Shown here: piece by piece, positions 1-7,896 of the stretch
Position numbering within the stretch: the first letter of the stretch is position 1
Layout of the letters: the number at the start of each line of letters is the position of its first letter
NCBI GenBank assembly: GCA_030837825.1
Contig: JAUQYB010000110.1
Span: 1 to 64,000, forward strand
Reading direction: 5' to 3'
Source: Albidovulum sp.
GTDB taxonomy: Bacteria; Pseudomonadota; Alphaproteobacteria; Rhodobacterales; Rhodobacteraceae
DNA length: 64,000 nt
Made by a program: the position numbers and the translations under genes
Notes under the pieces: model-generated
Database searches by the model: none
What the model was told of the DNA's origin: nothing
Seen by the model: only the letters and a program-made list of their open reading frames with translations

Positions 1-32
1 TCGATGGCGGTCTTTGCGACGAGTTCGGTCAT
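1..32 (-). CDS. rimP: Ribosome maturation factor RimP, N-terminal fragment
   Basis: Only the first ten codons are present before the window edge. They read MTELVAKTAI from an ATG at 30-32. This resembles the start of alphaproteobacterial RimP, which I recall as a short polar start followed by AK-AIDRR; that is recollection, not a search. RimP helps mature the 30S subunit, and rimP usually heads the nusA-infB operon. A strong promoter and a terminator-like leader lie just upstream, which suits that operon. The ribosome binding site is weak (TTGGAA, about 5 bases upstream). The fragment is too short to exclude another protein. Confidence 0.5.
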   Translation of the reverse strand, partial: MTELVAKTAI

Positions 33-40
33 CGGTTCCA

Positions 41-70
41 AGCAACAAAAAACGGGCCAGAGCGGCCCGT
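41..70 (-). terminator. Terminator-like hairpin in the leader of the rimP-like gene
   Basis: Read on the minus strand, a perfect 7-bp stem (ACGGGCC with GGCCCGT, at 64-70 and 52-58) with a 5-base loop is followed at once by six Ts. This is a textbook intrinsic terminator. It ends only about 9 bases before the ATG at 32 and lies downstream of the promoter at 125-153. It can therefore act as an attenuator for the gene running off the left edge, or end tspO transcription, or both. Confidence 0.75.
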
Positions 71-124
71 CGATCTTTCCCGGTGGGTTGCGAGTTTGGA
101 CCCCGCAGCCGCGCTGTTGAGCCG

Positions 125-153
125 CATATAGGCGAACGCACGCGAGTCTGCAA
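125..153 (-). promoter_or_regulatory. Sigma-70-type promoter for the rimP-like gene
   Basis: On the minus strand a -35 element TTGCAG (148-153) and a -10 element TATATG (125-130) are separated by exactly 17 bases. Transcription would start near 118 and give a leader of about 85 bases that contains the hairpin at 41-70. This is predicted from sequence only. Confidence 0.55.
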
Positions 154-164
154 GAAAAGAGTGC

Positions 165-623
165 TCAACCGCCGACAGGGTTGTCCCGCCAGATGCGGAA
201 GTTGAGGCCGGCGGCAAGCGAAAGCCAGGCGAGATAGGGCACGAGCATGATCGCCGCCACCCAGTCGAGAGCCCAGAATGCGGCAAGCGTCAGCGCGACG
301 GCGAGCCACAAAAGGGCAATGACGACAAGCCCCGCACGAATATGCCGCCCGCCGAAGAACACCGGCGTCCAGAGCGTGTTGAGCGCGATCTGACACGACC
401 AGAGCGCCAGCGCGGTGCCGCTGCCGGCAAGCCCTGCCACCCGCGTGGCCGCGAGAGCGATCAGGATGTAAAGCAGCGTCCAGACCGTCGGAAAAACCCA
501 GTCGGGCGGGGTCCAGGAGGGTTTCCTGAGGCTGCGGTACCAGTTTCCCGGCTGGAAGATCATCCCCGTCGCCGCCGCCGCGAGGCAGGCTCCGAGAAAG
601 CCAAGGAACGTCGTCAGTTGCAT
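165..623 (-). CDS. tspO: Tryptophan-rich sensory protein TspO
   Basis: This 152-residue protein has five hydrophobic segments and is rich in Trp and Pro: KPSWTPPDWVFP follows the first segment and NTLWTPVFFG lies in the third. That pattern and length are those of the TspO/MBR family, membrane proteins that bind porphyrins; in Rhodobacter TspO damps photopigment gene expression in response to oxygen (known of the family). The ATG at 623 was chosen because GGAGGAG lies 4 bases upstream; the longer frame to the right only shadows the neighbouring gene. It starts 23 bases after pip and is probably co-transcribed with it. The role in this organism is inferred. Confidence 0.93.
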   Translation of the reverse strand: MQLTTFLGFLGACLAAAATGMIFQPGNWYRSLRKPSWTPPDWVFPTVWTLLYILIALAATRVAGLAGSGTALALWSCQIALNTLWTPVFFGGRHIRAGLVVIALLWLAVALTLAAFWALDWVAAIMLVPYLAWLSLAAGLNFRIWRDNPVGG

Positions 624-646
624 ATGCTCCTCCGCGCCGGTGGCCG

Positions 647-1615
647 CTAAGGTCTCAAACCATCCATGATGCGGATCAGTTCCGCCGAAATCCCGGGCTC
701 GGACAGGGCATGGCCCGCGACCGGGATCATCCGCAGGTCGGACCGCTTCCAGTGGCGCGAAAGCGTCCAGGCAGACACCGGCGGGCAGATCATGTCGTAG
801 CGGCCCTGCACGATCGTGCCCGGGACATCGGCGATCTTCGGCAGGTCGCGCAGGATCTGGCCGTCTTCGTCCAGGAATCCCTTGTTGATGAAGTAGTGAT
901 TCTCGAGCCGCGCGAAGGCACGGGCATAGTCGGCGGGCGTATCGCCGGCGACGCCGTCGTGCTCCACGCTCGCCAGCGCGTTCTCCCATCCGGCCCAGGC
1001 ACGGGCATAGCGCGCCTCGGTCGCGGGATCGCCGGAAAAGAGCCGGCGATGATAGGCGGCGATCATGTCGTAGTGCTCGGCCGGCGGGATGACGCGGGTG
1101 AAGTCGGCCCAGCGGTCCGGCCAGAAGGCGCCGGCGCCGCCACCGTAGAACCAGGCAAGCTCTCCCTCGGTCATCAGGAACACGCCGCGCAGCACCAGAT
1201 GGCGGGCGCGTTCCGGATGCGTCTGGGCATAAACCAGCGCCAGCGTCGCGCCCCAGCTTCCGCCGAAGACGATCCAGTCCTCGATGCCGAGAAGCTTGCG
1301 GATGCGCTCGATGTCGGCCACCAGATGCCAGGTCGTGTTGGCCTCGACTCCGGCATGGGGGCGCGAACGGCCGCAGCCGCGCTGGTCGAACAGCACGATG
1401 CGATAGACCGCAGGGTCGAAATAGCGTCGCATCGCCGGCGAACAGCCACCGCCTGGCCCGCCATGCAGCACGATCACCGGCAGCCCGTCGGGCCGGCCGC
1501 ATTGTTCGACATAGATCGTATGCCCGTCGCCGACATCGAGGAACCGCTGATCGAAGGGTTCGATCTGCGGATAGAGATTGGTGCTCGCGCGCTTTTGCCC
1601 TGCGATCCGGTCCAT
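647..1615 (-). CDS. pip: Proline iminopeptidase (alpha/beta hydrolase)
   Basis: The product (322 residues) is a cytoplasmic serine peptidase that removes N-terminal proline, peptidase family S33. Visible motifs are the oxyanion-loop HGGPGG at residues 51-56, the FDQRGCGRS segment near 76-84, the nucleophile elbow GGSWG with Ser120, and a C-terminal AGHAL holding the catalytic His. Length and motifs match the family. The start MDRIAGQK at 1615 was chosen over an upstream ATG at 1699, because the extra 28 residues are Pro/Arg-rich and would overlap the divergent ubiG. It precedes tspO on the same strand. Confidence 0.92.
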   Translation of the reverse strand: MDRIAGQKRASTNLYPQIEPFDQRFLDVGDGHTIYVEQCGRPDGLPVIVLHGGPGGGCSPAMRRYFDPAVYRIVLFDQRGCGRSRPHAGVEANTTWHLVADIERIRKLLGIEDWIVFGGSWGATLALVYAQTHPERARHLVLRGVFLMTEGELAWFYGGGAGAFWPDRWADFTRVIPPAEHYDMIAAYHRRLFSGDPATEARYARAWAGWENALASVEHDGVAGDTPADYARAFARLENHYFINKGFLDEDGQILRDLPKIADVPGTIVQGRYDMICPPVSAWTLSRHWKRSDLRMIPVAGHALSEPGISAELIRIMDGLRP

Positions 1616-1683
1616 GGATCGACTATATAGCGCAAAACGGCCGGGCCGCCACGGGGGCCCGGCGGCCGAGATGGAGAATGACG

Positions 1684-2430
1684 ATGCAGGCCGCGACATC
1701 CACGGTCGATCCCGCCGAAGTGGCGAAATTCGAGGCGATGGCCGCGGAGTGGTGGGACCCGCACGGCAAGTTCAAGCCGCTGCACATGATGAATCCCATC
1801 CGGCTCGACTATATCACCCGGCAGGTTGCCGCCGAGTTCGGCCGCGACCTGACCGCGCCCGCTCCCTTCGCGGGGCTTCGCATCCTCGACATCGGCTGCG
1901 GCGGCGGGCTGCTGTCCGAACCGATGGCGCGGCTCGGGGCCGCGGTGGTGGGCGCCGACGCGGCCGAAGGCAACATCCCCGTCGCCCGGCTTCACGCCGA
2001 GGTGCAGGGCCTGGCGATCGACTACCGCCACACCACGGCCGAGGCGCTGGCCGCGGCCGGAGAGGTCTTCGACGTGGTGCTGGCGATGGAGATCGTCGAG
2101 CATGTCGCCGATCCGCAGGCGTTCCTTTCCACCTGTCAGACATTGATGAAGCCGGGCGGCCTTCTCGTCGCATCGACCATCAACCGCAATCCGAAAAGCT
2201 TCATGATGGCAATCGTCGGCGCGGAATGGGTGATGCGCTGGCTGCCGAAGGGCACGCATGACTGGGCCAGGTTCATCACCCCGGACGAGCTTGCCGGCTT
2301 TCTCCGCGGCGCCGGGCTCGATCCGGTCGACCGCAGGGGATTCGTCTTCAACCCGGTCAGTTGGACCTGGGGCGTTTCCGACCGCGACCTGTCGGTCAAC
2401 TACGTCATGGCGGGTCTGAGGCGCGCCTAG
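1684..2430 (+). CDS. ubiG: Ubiquinone biosynthesis O-methyltransferase UbiG
   Basis: UbiG carries out both S-adenosylmethionine-dependent O-methylations of ubiquinone synthesis. The 248-residue protein has the family's N-terminal [14 protein letters not shown] segment at about 21-34 and SAM motif I LDIGCGGG at 68-75, followed by the EIVEHV segment. I start it at the second of two ATGs (1684), since GGAGA at 1673-1677 is 6 bases from this codon but directly abuts the ATG at 1678. It is divergent from pip. Its stop codon shares the tetranucleotide CTAG with the stop of the convergent marR-type gene. Confidence 0.95.
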   Translation: MQAATSTVDPAEVAKFEAMAAEWWDPHGKFKPLHMMNPIRLDYITRQVAAEFGRDLTAPAPFAGLRILDIGCGGGLLSEPMARLGAAVVGADAAEGNIPVARLHAEVQGLAIDYRHTTAEALAAAGEVFDVVLAMEIVEHVADPQAFLSTCQTLMKPGGLLVASTINRNPKSFMMAIVGAEWVMRWLPKGTHDWARFITPDELAGFLRGAGLDPVDRRGFVFNPVSWTWGVSDRDLSVNYVMAGLRRA

Positions 2431-2873
2431 TCCTCGCCAAGGCGACGCCGGATTTCCCGCAGCACGGGCAGCACGGCGCGCACCTTCTGGGCGCCGACCG
2501 CGCGCACGACCTCGCCCACGACGGGCGTGATGGCGGCGAGGGCGGCATCGCGCGCCGAACGCCCTGCCGGGCTGATCGAGACGAACTTGCGCCGGGCATC
2601 GTCCCAGTCGGGGCGGATGTGGACATGCCCTGCCCATTCCAGCTTGGCGAGCGTGTTCGTCATCGCCCCCCGGGTGACATGGAACGCGGCGGCGAGCTGC
2701 GCCGGCGAGCGTTCGTCGGCGACATGGGCAAGATGGTTCAGCACGGCGAAATGCGAAAGCTGCATCCCCTTCGGCAGCGCCCGGCTGACCCGGTTGCGCG
2801 CAAGCTGGTCGGCCATGAACACTTCGGAGAAGAGTGCGACGGCCAGGGGATCGTTGGCATCCGACATGCTCAC
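2427..2873 (-). CDS. MarR-family winged-helix transcriptional regulator
   Basis: The product (148 residues) carries a winged helix-turn-helix from about residue 35 to 105 ([11 protein letters not shown], then [29 protein letters not shown] and the wing [11 protein letters not shown]), flanked by dimerisation helices, as in MarR regulators. The ligand and targets cannot be told from sequence. Its ATG overlaps the stop of the nitrilase-family gene by 4 bases, so it is the last gene of the comF-grxC-nitrilase-marR operon. A second ATG 6 bases in is equally possible. Its stop overlaps that of ubiG. Confidence 0.85.
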   Translation of the reverse strand: MSMSDANDPLAVALFSEVFMADQLARNRVSRALPKGMQLSHFAVLNHLAHVADERSPAQLAAAFHVTRGAMTNTLAKLEWAGHVHIRPDWDDARRKFVSISPAGRSARDAALAAITPVVGEVVRAVGAQKVRAVLPVLREIRRRLGED

Positions 2874-3700
2874 GGCCCCTCGAAGTCGCGGTCATGCGCC
2901 AGCGAGGGGACGCGGGCGCGGGCCCTGTCCACCTCGGCGAGCGAGAGATCGACGAAGCTGACGCCCACCTCCGTCCCGGCATCGACGAGCACCTCGCCCC
3001 AAGGCGAGACGGCGAGCGAATGGCCGTAGGTCCGGCGAGGCCGGCCATTGTGGGCGGCATGGCTGCCGGTCTGCGCCGGGGCAAGCACATAGGCGCCGTT
3101 CTCGATCGCACGCGCGCGCAGCAGCGAATGCCAGTGCGCCGCCCCGGTCGTGTCGTTGAACGCCGCCGGAACCGTCAGGATCTGGGCCCCGGCCTGTGCA
3201 AGGCGACGGTAGAGCTGCGGGAAGCGCACATCATAGCAGACGGTCATGCCGATGCGGCCGAACGGCGTCCCGACCAGGACTGCACGGGTGCCCGGCCGGT
3301 AGCCCGACGATTCGCGGTATTGCTCGGTCTCCGACACGTTCACGTCGAACATGTGGATCTTGTCATAGCGCGCGGCGATCGCGCCATCGGGGGAAATCAG
3401 CAGGGACCGGTTGGCAAAGCGCCCGTCGTCGTCGTGGGTCAGAAGGCCGAGCGAGCCGATCAGGAGCCAGATGCCCTGCCCGGCGGCCTCCGCGCGGAGC
3501 GCGGCAAGCGTCGGGTCGTCTTCCTCGTGCCTGAGCAGATCGCGCTGGCGTGCCCGGTCGGACGACAGGCAATTCGTCACTTCGGGCGTCAGCACGAAGC
3601 CTGCGCCACCCGCCACCGCCTCGCGCACCAGCGACAGGGTCACCGGCAGGTTTTCCGCCGGGTCATCCGTCACCGAAAGCTGGAGAAGTGCCGCGCGCAT
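2870..3700 (-). CDS. Carbon-nitrogen hydrolase (deaminated glutathione amidase / Nit1-like)
   Basis: This is a 276-residue nitrilase-superfamily enzyme. The catalytic triad is visible as Glu40 (LTPE), Lys114 (RYDKIHMFDV) and Cys155 (TVCYDVRFP). The sequence around Lys and Cys resembles the Nit1/YbeM branch, which hydrolyses deaminated glutathione, a metabolite-repair reaction (known of that branch). Its place 3 bases after a glutaredoxin gene fits a thiol-related role, but the substrate is inferred. It is translationally coupled to the downstream marR-type gene through ATGA. Confidence 0.85.
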   Translation of the reverse strand: MRAALLQLSVTDDPAENLPVTLSLVREAVAGGAGFVLTPEVTNCLSSDRARQRDLLRHEEDDPTLAALRAEAAGQGIWLLIGSLGLLTHDDDGRFANRSLLISPDGAIAARYDKIHMFDVNVSETEQYRESSGYRPGTRAVLVGTPFGRIGMTVCYDVRFPQLYRRLAQAGAQILTVPAAFNDTTGAAHWHSLLRARAIENGAYVLAPAQTGSHAAHNGRPRRTYGHSLAVSPWGEVLVDAGTEVGVSFVDLSLAEVDRARARVPSLAHDRDFEGP

Positions 3701-3703
3701 CGC

Positions 3704-3958
3704 TCAGGCCGCGAGAAGCGGGTCGAGCTTGCCCGCCCGGTCAAGCGCGTGAAGATCGTCGCAGCCGCCGATGTGGCGGCCGTCGATGAAGATCTGCGGG
3801 ACGGTATGGCGCCCGGCCCGCTGCACCATCTCCACCCGCATCGCCGGGTCACGCGCGACGTCGGTCTCCTGGTAGGGGGCGCCCTTGGTTTCCAGAAGCC
3901 GCTTGGCGGCAACGCAGTAGGGGCACCAGGGAGTGGTGTAGATCTCGATGCGGGGCAT
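3704..3958 (-). CDS. grxC: Glutaredoxin 3
   Basis: GrxC is a cytoplasmic glutathione-dependent disulfide reductase. The 84-residue protein has the dithiol active site CPYC at residues 12-15, the cis-proline TVP at 52-54, and the glutathione-binding GGCDD at 64-68, with the usual length for class 3 glutaredoxins. It lies between comF and the nitrilase gene in a minus-strand operon, an arrangement common in Rhodobacterales. Confidence 0.95.
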   Translation of the reverse strand: MPRIEIYTTPWCPYCVAAKRLLETKGAPYQETDVARDPAMRVEMVQRAGRHTVPQIFIDGRHIGGCDDLHALDRAGKLDPLLAA

Positions 3959-3996
3959 TCTGGCCTCAATCCGGAAGTTGGCGCAACTATAGGGAT

Positions 3997-4746
3997 TTAG
4001 GCATCCTTCGCAACGCGTGCCAGTGTCACGACCGAGACCGAGGCCGCGCCCGCGCCAAGACAGGCGTCCGCCGCCGCCGCCAGCGTCGCGCCCGAGGTCA
4101 TCACGTCATCGACAAGAAGGACGGCGCGCCCGGCGGCCCTGTCCCTGCGGCGCGGGTGGACACGGATCGCGCCCGCGAGGTTGGCGAAGCGCCCGTCGCG
4201 GCCGCGCCCTTCCTGGCTTCCGGTCCGCCGCGCGCGCACCAGAAGGTCGGGGCAGTGGTCGAGCCCGGCCGCCCGCGCGAGCGCGCGCGACAGAAGCGCC
4301 GACGGGTTGAAGCGCCGGCGGAAGAGCCGCGTCCAGTGCAACGGCACCGGCGCGACAAGCATCCCTTCGGCCAGAATCGGCCCGGCCGCGCGGAAAAGCC
4401 ATTCCCCGGCCGGGCGGGCAAGGTCGAGCCGGTCGCCATGCTTGAGCGCGAGCACCAGCTTCCTGGCATTCTCACGGTAGAGAAGCGCCGAGCGGCCGCG
4501 TTTCCACGGCCGGGCGATCGTCAGGCAATCGTCGCAGAACTCTGCCCGCCCCTCGTCCTCGCCCGGCAGCGGTGTGCCGCACCGGTCGCAGACGAGGCCG
4601 GTGACGAAGGGCGTCTGGCGCCAGCAGGCGCCGCAGAGGCCGAAATCACTGACCGTGGGCTCGCCGCAGGAGATGCACTGGGGCGGGAAGAGAAGCTGCA
4701 GCGCTTCTTGGATTCCGGCGCGAAGCAGCCTAGGTTCGCCGATCAT
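3997..4746 (-). CDS. comF: ComF-family phosphoribosyltransferase-like protein
   Basis: The 249-residue product has a cysteine-rich N-terminal part with four CxxC pairs (Cys24/27, 38/41, 53/56, 71/74), likely a zinc-binding region, and a C-terminal phosphoribosyltransferase fold with the PRPP-loop sequence LLVDDVMTSGATL. ComF proteins are linked to DNA uptake; in non-competent bacteria the role is unclear. The ATG at 4744-4746 has GGAAGG 4 bases upstream. It overlaps the ATG of the divergent methyltransferase gene in a CATG palindrome, so each gene's upstream signals lie in the other gene or its immediate edge. Confidence 0.88.
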   Translation of the reverse strand: MIGEPRLLRAGIQEALQLLFPPQCISCGEPTVSDFGLCGACWRQTPFVTGLVCDRCGTPLPGEDEGRAEFCDDCLTIARPWKRGRSALLYRENARKLVLALKHGDRLDLARPAGEWLFRAAGPILAEGMLVAPVPLHWTRLFRRRFNPSALLSRALARAAGLDHCPDLLVRARRTGSQEGRGRDGRFANLAGAIRVHPRRRDRAAGRAVLLVDDVMTSGATLAAAADACLGAGAASVSVVTLARVAKDA

Positions 4747-5578
4747 GTCCCTTCCGCCCGACCTTGTTGACCGCGCCGCCCTTGCCCGCAACCGCGCCCG
4801 CGCACGGACCCTCGGCGCCGAACTGTTCCTGCACGAGGACGCTGCCGCCGAGGCCGAGGAAAGACTGAGCGAGGTTAACAAAGCGTTTACGGCACCCGCC
4901 GTCGTGACCGCCTTTCCCGACCCCTGGGCCGAAATCCTGCCCGATGCCCGCATTGTTGCTGATGACGAGGTGCTGGCACTGGAGGAAGGCGCGCATGACC
5001 TGGTGATTCACGCGCTGGCGCTCCACTGGGCGAACGACCCGGTGGGTCAGTTGATCCAGTGCCGGCGTGCGCTTAGCCCCGACGGGCTGTTCCTGGCTGT
5101 GCTGTTCGGCGGACAGACACTTGCCGAGCTCCGCGCCGCGCTGGCCGAGGCGGAATCCCGGCTCGCCGGCGGGCTGTCGCCCCGGGTCCTGCCGATGGCC
5201 GAGATCCGCGACCTTGGCGCGCTGTTGCAGCGGGCCGGCTTTGCCCTGCCGGTGGCCGACGCGGTGAGAAGAACGGTCACCTATGCCACGATGTTCCACC
5301 TGATCGCCGACCTTCGGGCGATGGGCGAAGGCAACGCGCTTGCCCGGCGCAGCCGCAGGGCGACGCCCCGCGCGCTCTTTCCCGAAGCGGCCGCGCGCTA
5401 TGCCGGGGCCTATCCTGCTGGCGACGGCCGGATCGCCGCCACGTTCGAATCGATCTGGTTGACCGGCTGGGCGCCGCATCCGGGCCAGCAAAAGCCGCTG
5501 CGCCCCGGCTCGGCCGTGCAGCGACTGGCCAATGCGCTGGGCGCGACGGAACGGCGCGCCGGTGATACGGGCGATTGA
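4745..5578 (+). CDS. SAM-dependent methyltransferase-like protein (BioC/NDUFAF5-type)
   Basis: This 277-residue protein matches the general layout of alphaproteobacterial homologues of NDUFAF5, a complex I assembly factor that hydroxylates an arginine, and of BioC. The DLVIHALALHWANDPVGQL and LSPDGLFLAVLFGG segments are methyltransferase motifs IV and post-IV. The first glycine-rich SAM motif expected near residue 55 is not recognisable, which is unusual. The ATG at 4745 shares CATG with comF. An ATG earlier in the frame would run deep into comF and is rejected. It precedes hemH by 49 bases and may be co-transcribed with it. Confidence 0.75.
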   Translation: MSLPPDLVDRAALARNRARARTLGAELFLHEDAAAEAEERLSEVNKAFTAPAVVTAFPDPWAEILPDARIVADDEVLALEEGAHDLVIHALALHWANDPVGQLIQCRRALSPDGLFLAVLFGGQTLAELRAALAEAESRLAGGLSPRVLPMAEIRDLGALLQRAGFALPVADAVRRTVTYATMFHLIADLRAMGEGNALARRSRRATPRALFPEAAARYAGAYPAGDGRIAATFESIWLTGWAPHPGQQKPLRPGSAVQRLANALGATERRAGDTGD

Positions 5579-5627
5579 CGGGCCCGGATTTCCGCCTATG
5601 TCGAACTGGCCCAGCGAAGGAGATGCC

Positions 5628-6695
5628 ATGCAAGCCGACACGGTCCGCCCCGGCGAAGGCCGCCTGTCCCACGCACCGGCCGATCATCCGTCCGTGACCA
5701 GGCCGCGCATCGGCGTGCTGGTCGCGAACCTCGGCACACCGGACAACCACGACTACTGGTCGATGCGGCGGTATCTCAACGAGTTCCTCTCCGACAAGCG
5801 GGTGATCGACTTGCCGGCTTGGAAATGGCAGCCGCTCCTTCAGCTCGTCATTCTCTCGAAGCGGCCGTTCACCTCGGGCGCGAACTACCGGAAGATCTGG
5901 AATGACGACAGGGGCGAAAGCCCGCTGATGACGATCACCAGGGCGCAGGTCGAAAAGCTGCGCCGGGCGGTGGCGGCCCGCTATGGCGACGGCATCCTGG
6001 TGGATTTCTGCATGCGCTACGGCAATCCCGCGACCGAAGGCGCGGTGCGCCGGATGGTGGCGGCGGGCTGCGAGAAGATCGTCTTCCTGCCCCTTTACCC
6101 GCAATACGCGGGCGCGACATCGGCCACTGCCAACGACCAGTTCTTCCGCGCGCTGATGAAGGAGAAGCGCCAGCCCGCGGTGCGGGTCGTGCCGGAATAC
6201 TTCGACCATCCGCTTTACATCGAGGCGCTGGCACAGTCGGTCGAGCGCGCCTATGCCGGGATCGACCATCGGCCCGACGTTCTGGTCGCCTCCTACCACG
6301 GGATGCCGAAGCGCTATCTGATGGAGGGCGATCCCTATCATTGCCAATGCCAGAAAACCTCGCGCCTTCTTCGCGAACGGCTCGGCTGGCCCGCGGACTC
6401 GATCGACACCACATTCCAGTCGGTCTTCGGGCGGGAAGAATGGCTCAGACCCTACACGGTCGAGCACGTGGCAGAGCTGGCCCGCGCGGGAAAAAAGCGG
6501 ATCGCCGTCATCTCGCCGGCCTTCTCGGCCGACTGCATCGAGACACTGGAGGAAATCCGGGGCGAGATCCGCGAGGCGTTCGTGCATGCCGGCGGCGAGG
6601 ATTTCACCTACATCCCCTGCCTCAACGACGACGACTCCCATATCGTCGCGCTGATGGCCGTGCTGGAGGCTAATCTCGCGGGCTGGGCCAACTGA
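5628..6695 (+). CDS. hemH: Ferrochelatase
   Basis: HemH inserts ferrous iron into protoporphyrin IX, the last step of haem b synthesis. The product (355 residues) has the N-terminal VLVANLGTPD strand-loop, the SYHGMPKRY segment with the proposed metal-binding His, a cysteine-containing CQCQKTSR segment, and the C-terminal PAFSADCIETLEE motif with the conserved Glu residues. The ATG at 5628 was chosen because GAAGGAGA lies 6-7 bases upstream. It ends at a bidirectional terminator and is followed by a convergent micropeptide gene. Confidence 0.96.
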   Translation: MQADTVRPGEGRLSHAPADHPSVTRPRIGVLVANLGTPDNHDYWSMRRYLNEFLSDKRVIDLPAWKWQPLLQLVILSKRPFTSGANYRKIWNDDRGESPLMTITRAQVEKLRRAVAARYGDGILVDFCMRYGNPATEGAVRRMVAAGCEKIVFLPLYPQYAGATSATANDQFFRALMKEKRQPAVRVVPEYFDHPLYIEALAQSVERAYAGIDHRPDVLVASYHGMPKRYLMEGDPYHCQCQKTSRLLRERLGWPADSIDTTFQSVFGREEWLRPYTVEHVAELARAGKKRIAVISPAFSADCIETLEEIRGEIREAFVHAGGEDFTYIPCLNDDDSHIVALMAVLEANLAGWAN

Positions 6696-6709
6696 CCGGG
6701 GCGCAAATG

Positions 6710-6738
6710 AAAAAGGCGGTGGATGTCCACCGCCCTTT
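6710..6738. terminator. Bidirectional intrinsic terminator between hemH and the micropeptide gene
   Basis: A perfect 9-bp stem (6715-6723 with 6726-6734) and a 2-base loop are flanked by AAAA on the left and CTTT on the right. The hairpin can terminate the hemH transcript on the plus strand and the convergent micropeptide transcript on the minus strand, where the tail reads TTTT. Confidence 0.85.
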
Positions 6739-6761
6739 CCATTTCGGCCCTTGCCGAAAGA

Positions 6762-6938
6762 TCAGTTGCTGGCAGCAGCGGCGACGAGCACCAGAAGCAG
6801 CAGCGGAACGATCAGACCGCCGTTCGACGACGACGCGGCCTGCTCGACCGGAGCCGGCTCCATGACGGGTTCCACGCCACCGGCGATAGCCGAGGTAGCA
6901 GCGAGCGAAAGGGCAGCAGCGAGCGCAAGCTTCTTCAT
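6762..6938 (-). CDS. Small membrane protein of 58 residues with signal-like N-terminus
   Basis: A short frame reads MKKLALAAALSLAATSAIAG, then an acidic Pro/Glu linker (VEPVMEPAPVE), a short Ser-rich turn, and a C-terminal hydrophobic helix (GGLIVPLLLLVLVAAAASN). The start has GGAGAG 6 bases upstream and the gene ends 24 bases before a clear terminator, so it looks expressed. The N-terminus could be a cleaved signal peptide with an AIA-G site, or a second membrane segment. I recall similar short proteins in Rhodobacteraceae but know no function. The codon use is typical of the window. Confidence 0.8.
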   Translation of the reverse strand: MKKLALAAALSLAATSAIAGGVEPVMEPAPVEQAASSSNGGLIVPLLLLVLVAAAASN

Positions 6939-7076
6939 CTAACTCTCCATGTGACCGCGGCATATGGTTCTCTGAGGTCGCCGCGGCAGTCATAACACCT
7001 CGTTTCCCAACTACCGCACCCGCCTTGTTTCATGCAACGTCGTGCTCGTCGGGTCACGAAAGTTTTGCCCGTGTCG

Positions 7077-7688
7077 TCATATAAGCAACACCTGCGTGCC
7101 GACTTGCGCCAGGGAATAGAGTTCGGTGATGTGTTCATTATACAACCCGATGCAACCATTGGATGAACGCCGGCCGATCTTGCGCGTGTCATGGGTTCCG
7201 TGGATGCGGTAGTACTGCCAGCTCAGATAAAGCGCAAAGGGGCCGAGCGGGTTTTCCGGCGAGCCGCCTTGCACGAATTCCGGCCATTCGGGATTGCGTT
7301 CGCGCATCGCCGGAGTCGGCCGCCAGGGCGGGTTGGTCACCTTCTGCACCACTTCGGTCCGGCCGCGGCGGGTCAGGTCATCGGTCAGCGGCACGCTCGT
7401 CGGGTAAAGACGATATGTCGTCTGGTCCGCCGACCAGAAATGCAGCGCCCGCGACGTCGTGTCGACGAGGATCGCCCCGTTCCTGGTATCGGAGAAATAG
7501 GGCTGCCACTGGAGCGAGCGGAAGCTCGAGATGTTGCGGCGGATGTTCGAATTGAGGTCGTTCTCGAATTCGGTGGTCTCGGCGCCCGTCTGCGCCAGCG
7601 CGGGCGCGGCCAGGGCGGTGCCGAGGGCTGCGGCGGCGCTGCCGATGACGGCGCGGCGGCTGAAGCGGCGGGGGGTTTCGGTGCTCAT
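7077..7688 (-). CDS. L,D-transpeptidase (YkuD/ErfK family), Tat-exported
   Basis: This 203-residue protein begins with a twin-arginine signal (SRRAVIGSAAAALG, then an APALAQ cleavage region) and carries the YkuD catalytic motif HGTHD followed by RRSSNGCIGLYN near the C-terminus, with the His and Cys of the active site. YkuD enzymes form 3-3 cross-links in peptidoglycan or attach outer-membrane proteins to it in the periplasm. A second L,D-transpeptidase lies about 0.8 kb away at 8446-8943. Which reaction each performs is not visible. Confidence 0.9.
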   Translation of the reverse strand: MSTETPRRFSRRAVIGSAAAALGTALAAPALAQTGAETTEFENDLNSNIRRNISSFRSLQWQPYFSDTRNGAILVDTTSRALHFWSADQTTYRLYPTSVPLTDDLTRRGRTEVVQKVTNPPWRPTPAMRERNPEWPEFVQGGSPENPLGPFALYLSWQYYRIHGTHDTRKIGRRSSNGCIGLYNEHITELYSLAQVGTQVLLI

Positions 7689-7755
7689 CCTCTATCGTCC
7701 CGGTCTGATGATCCGTGTTCTTTCCGTGCCGCGACGCGGCGCCGGAATCGCGCGC

Positions 7756-7783
7756 ACCATAAGCCCCTCCGCGGATAATACAA
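7756..7783 (-). promoter_or_regulatory. Candidate promoter of the Tat-exported L,D-transpeptidase gene
   Basis: On the minus strand TTGTAT (7778-7783) and TATGGT (7756-7761) are 16 bases apart, about 70 bases upstream of the start codon at 7688. They lie in the 208-base divergent gap between this gene and the CAP-domain gene. The match is moderate and the call rests on sequence alone. Confidence 0.35.
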
Positions 7784-7896
7784 TTCACTCTCGTGTCACT
7801 TTCCGGATGCGCCGTCCTCGGCGACGTCAAGTTGGCGTTTGATCCGCATCGTCCGAGCCTGTAAAGGACGGCACGCGAAATCTCTAAGGTTGCCCG

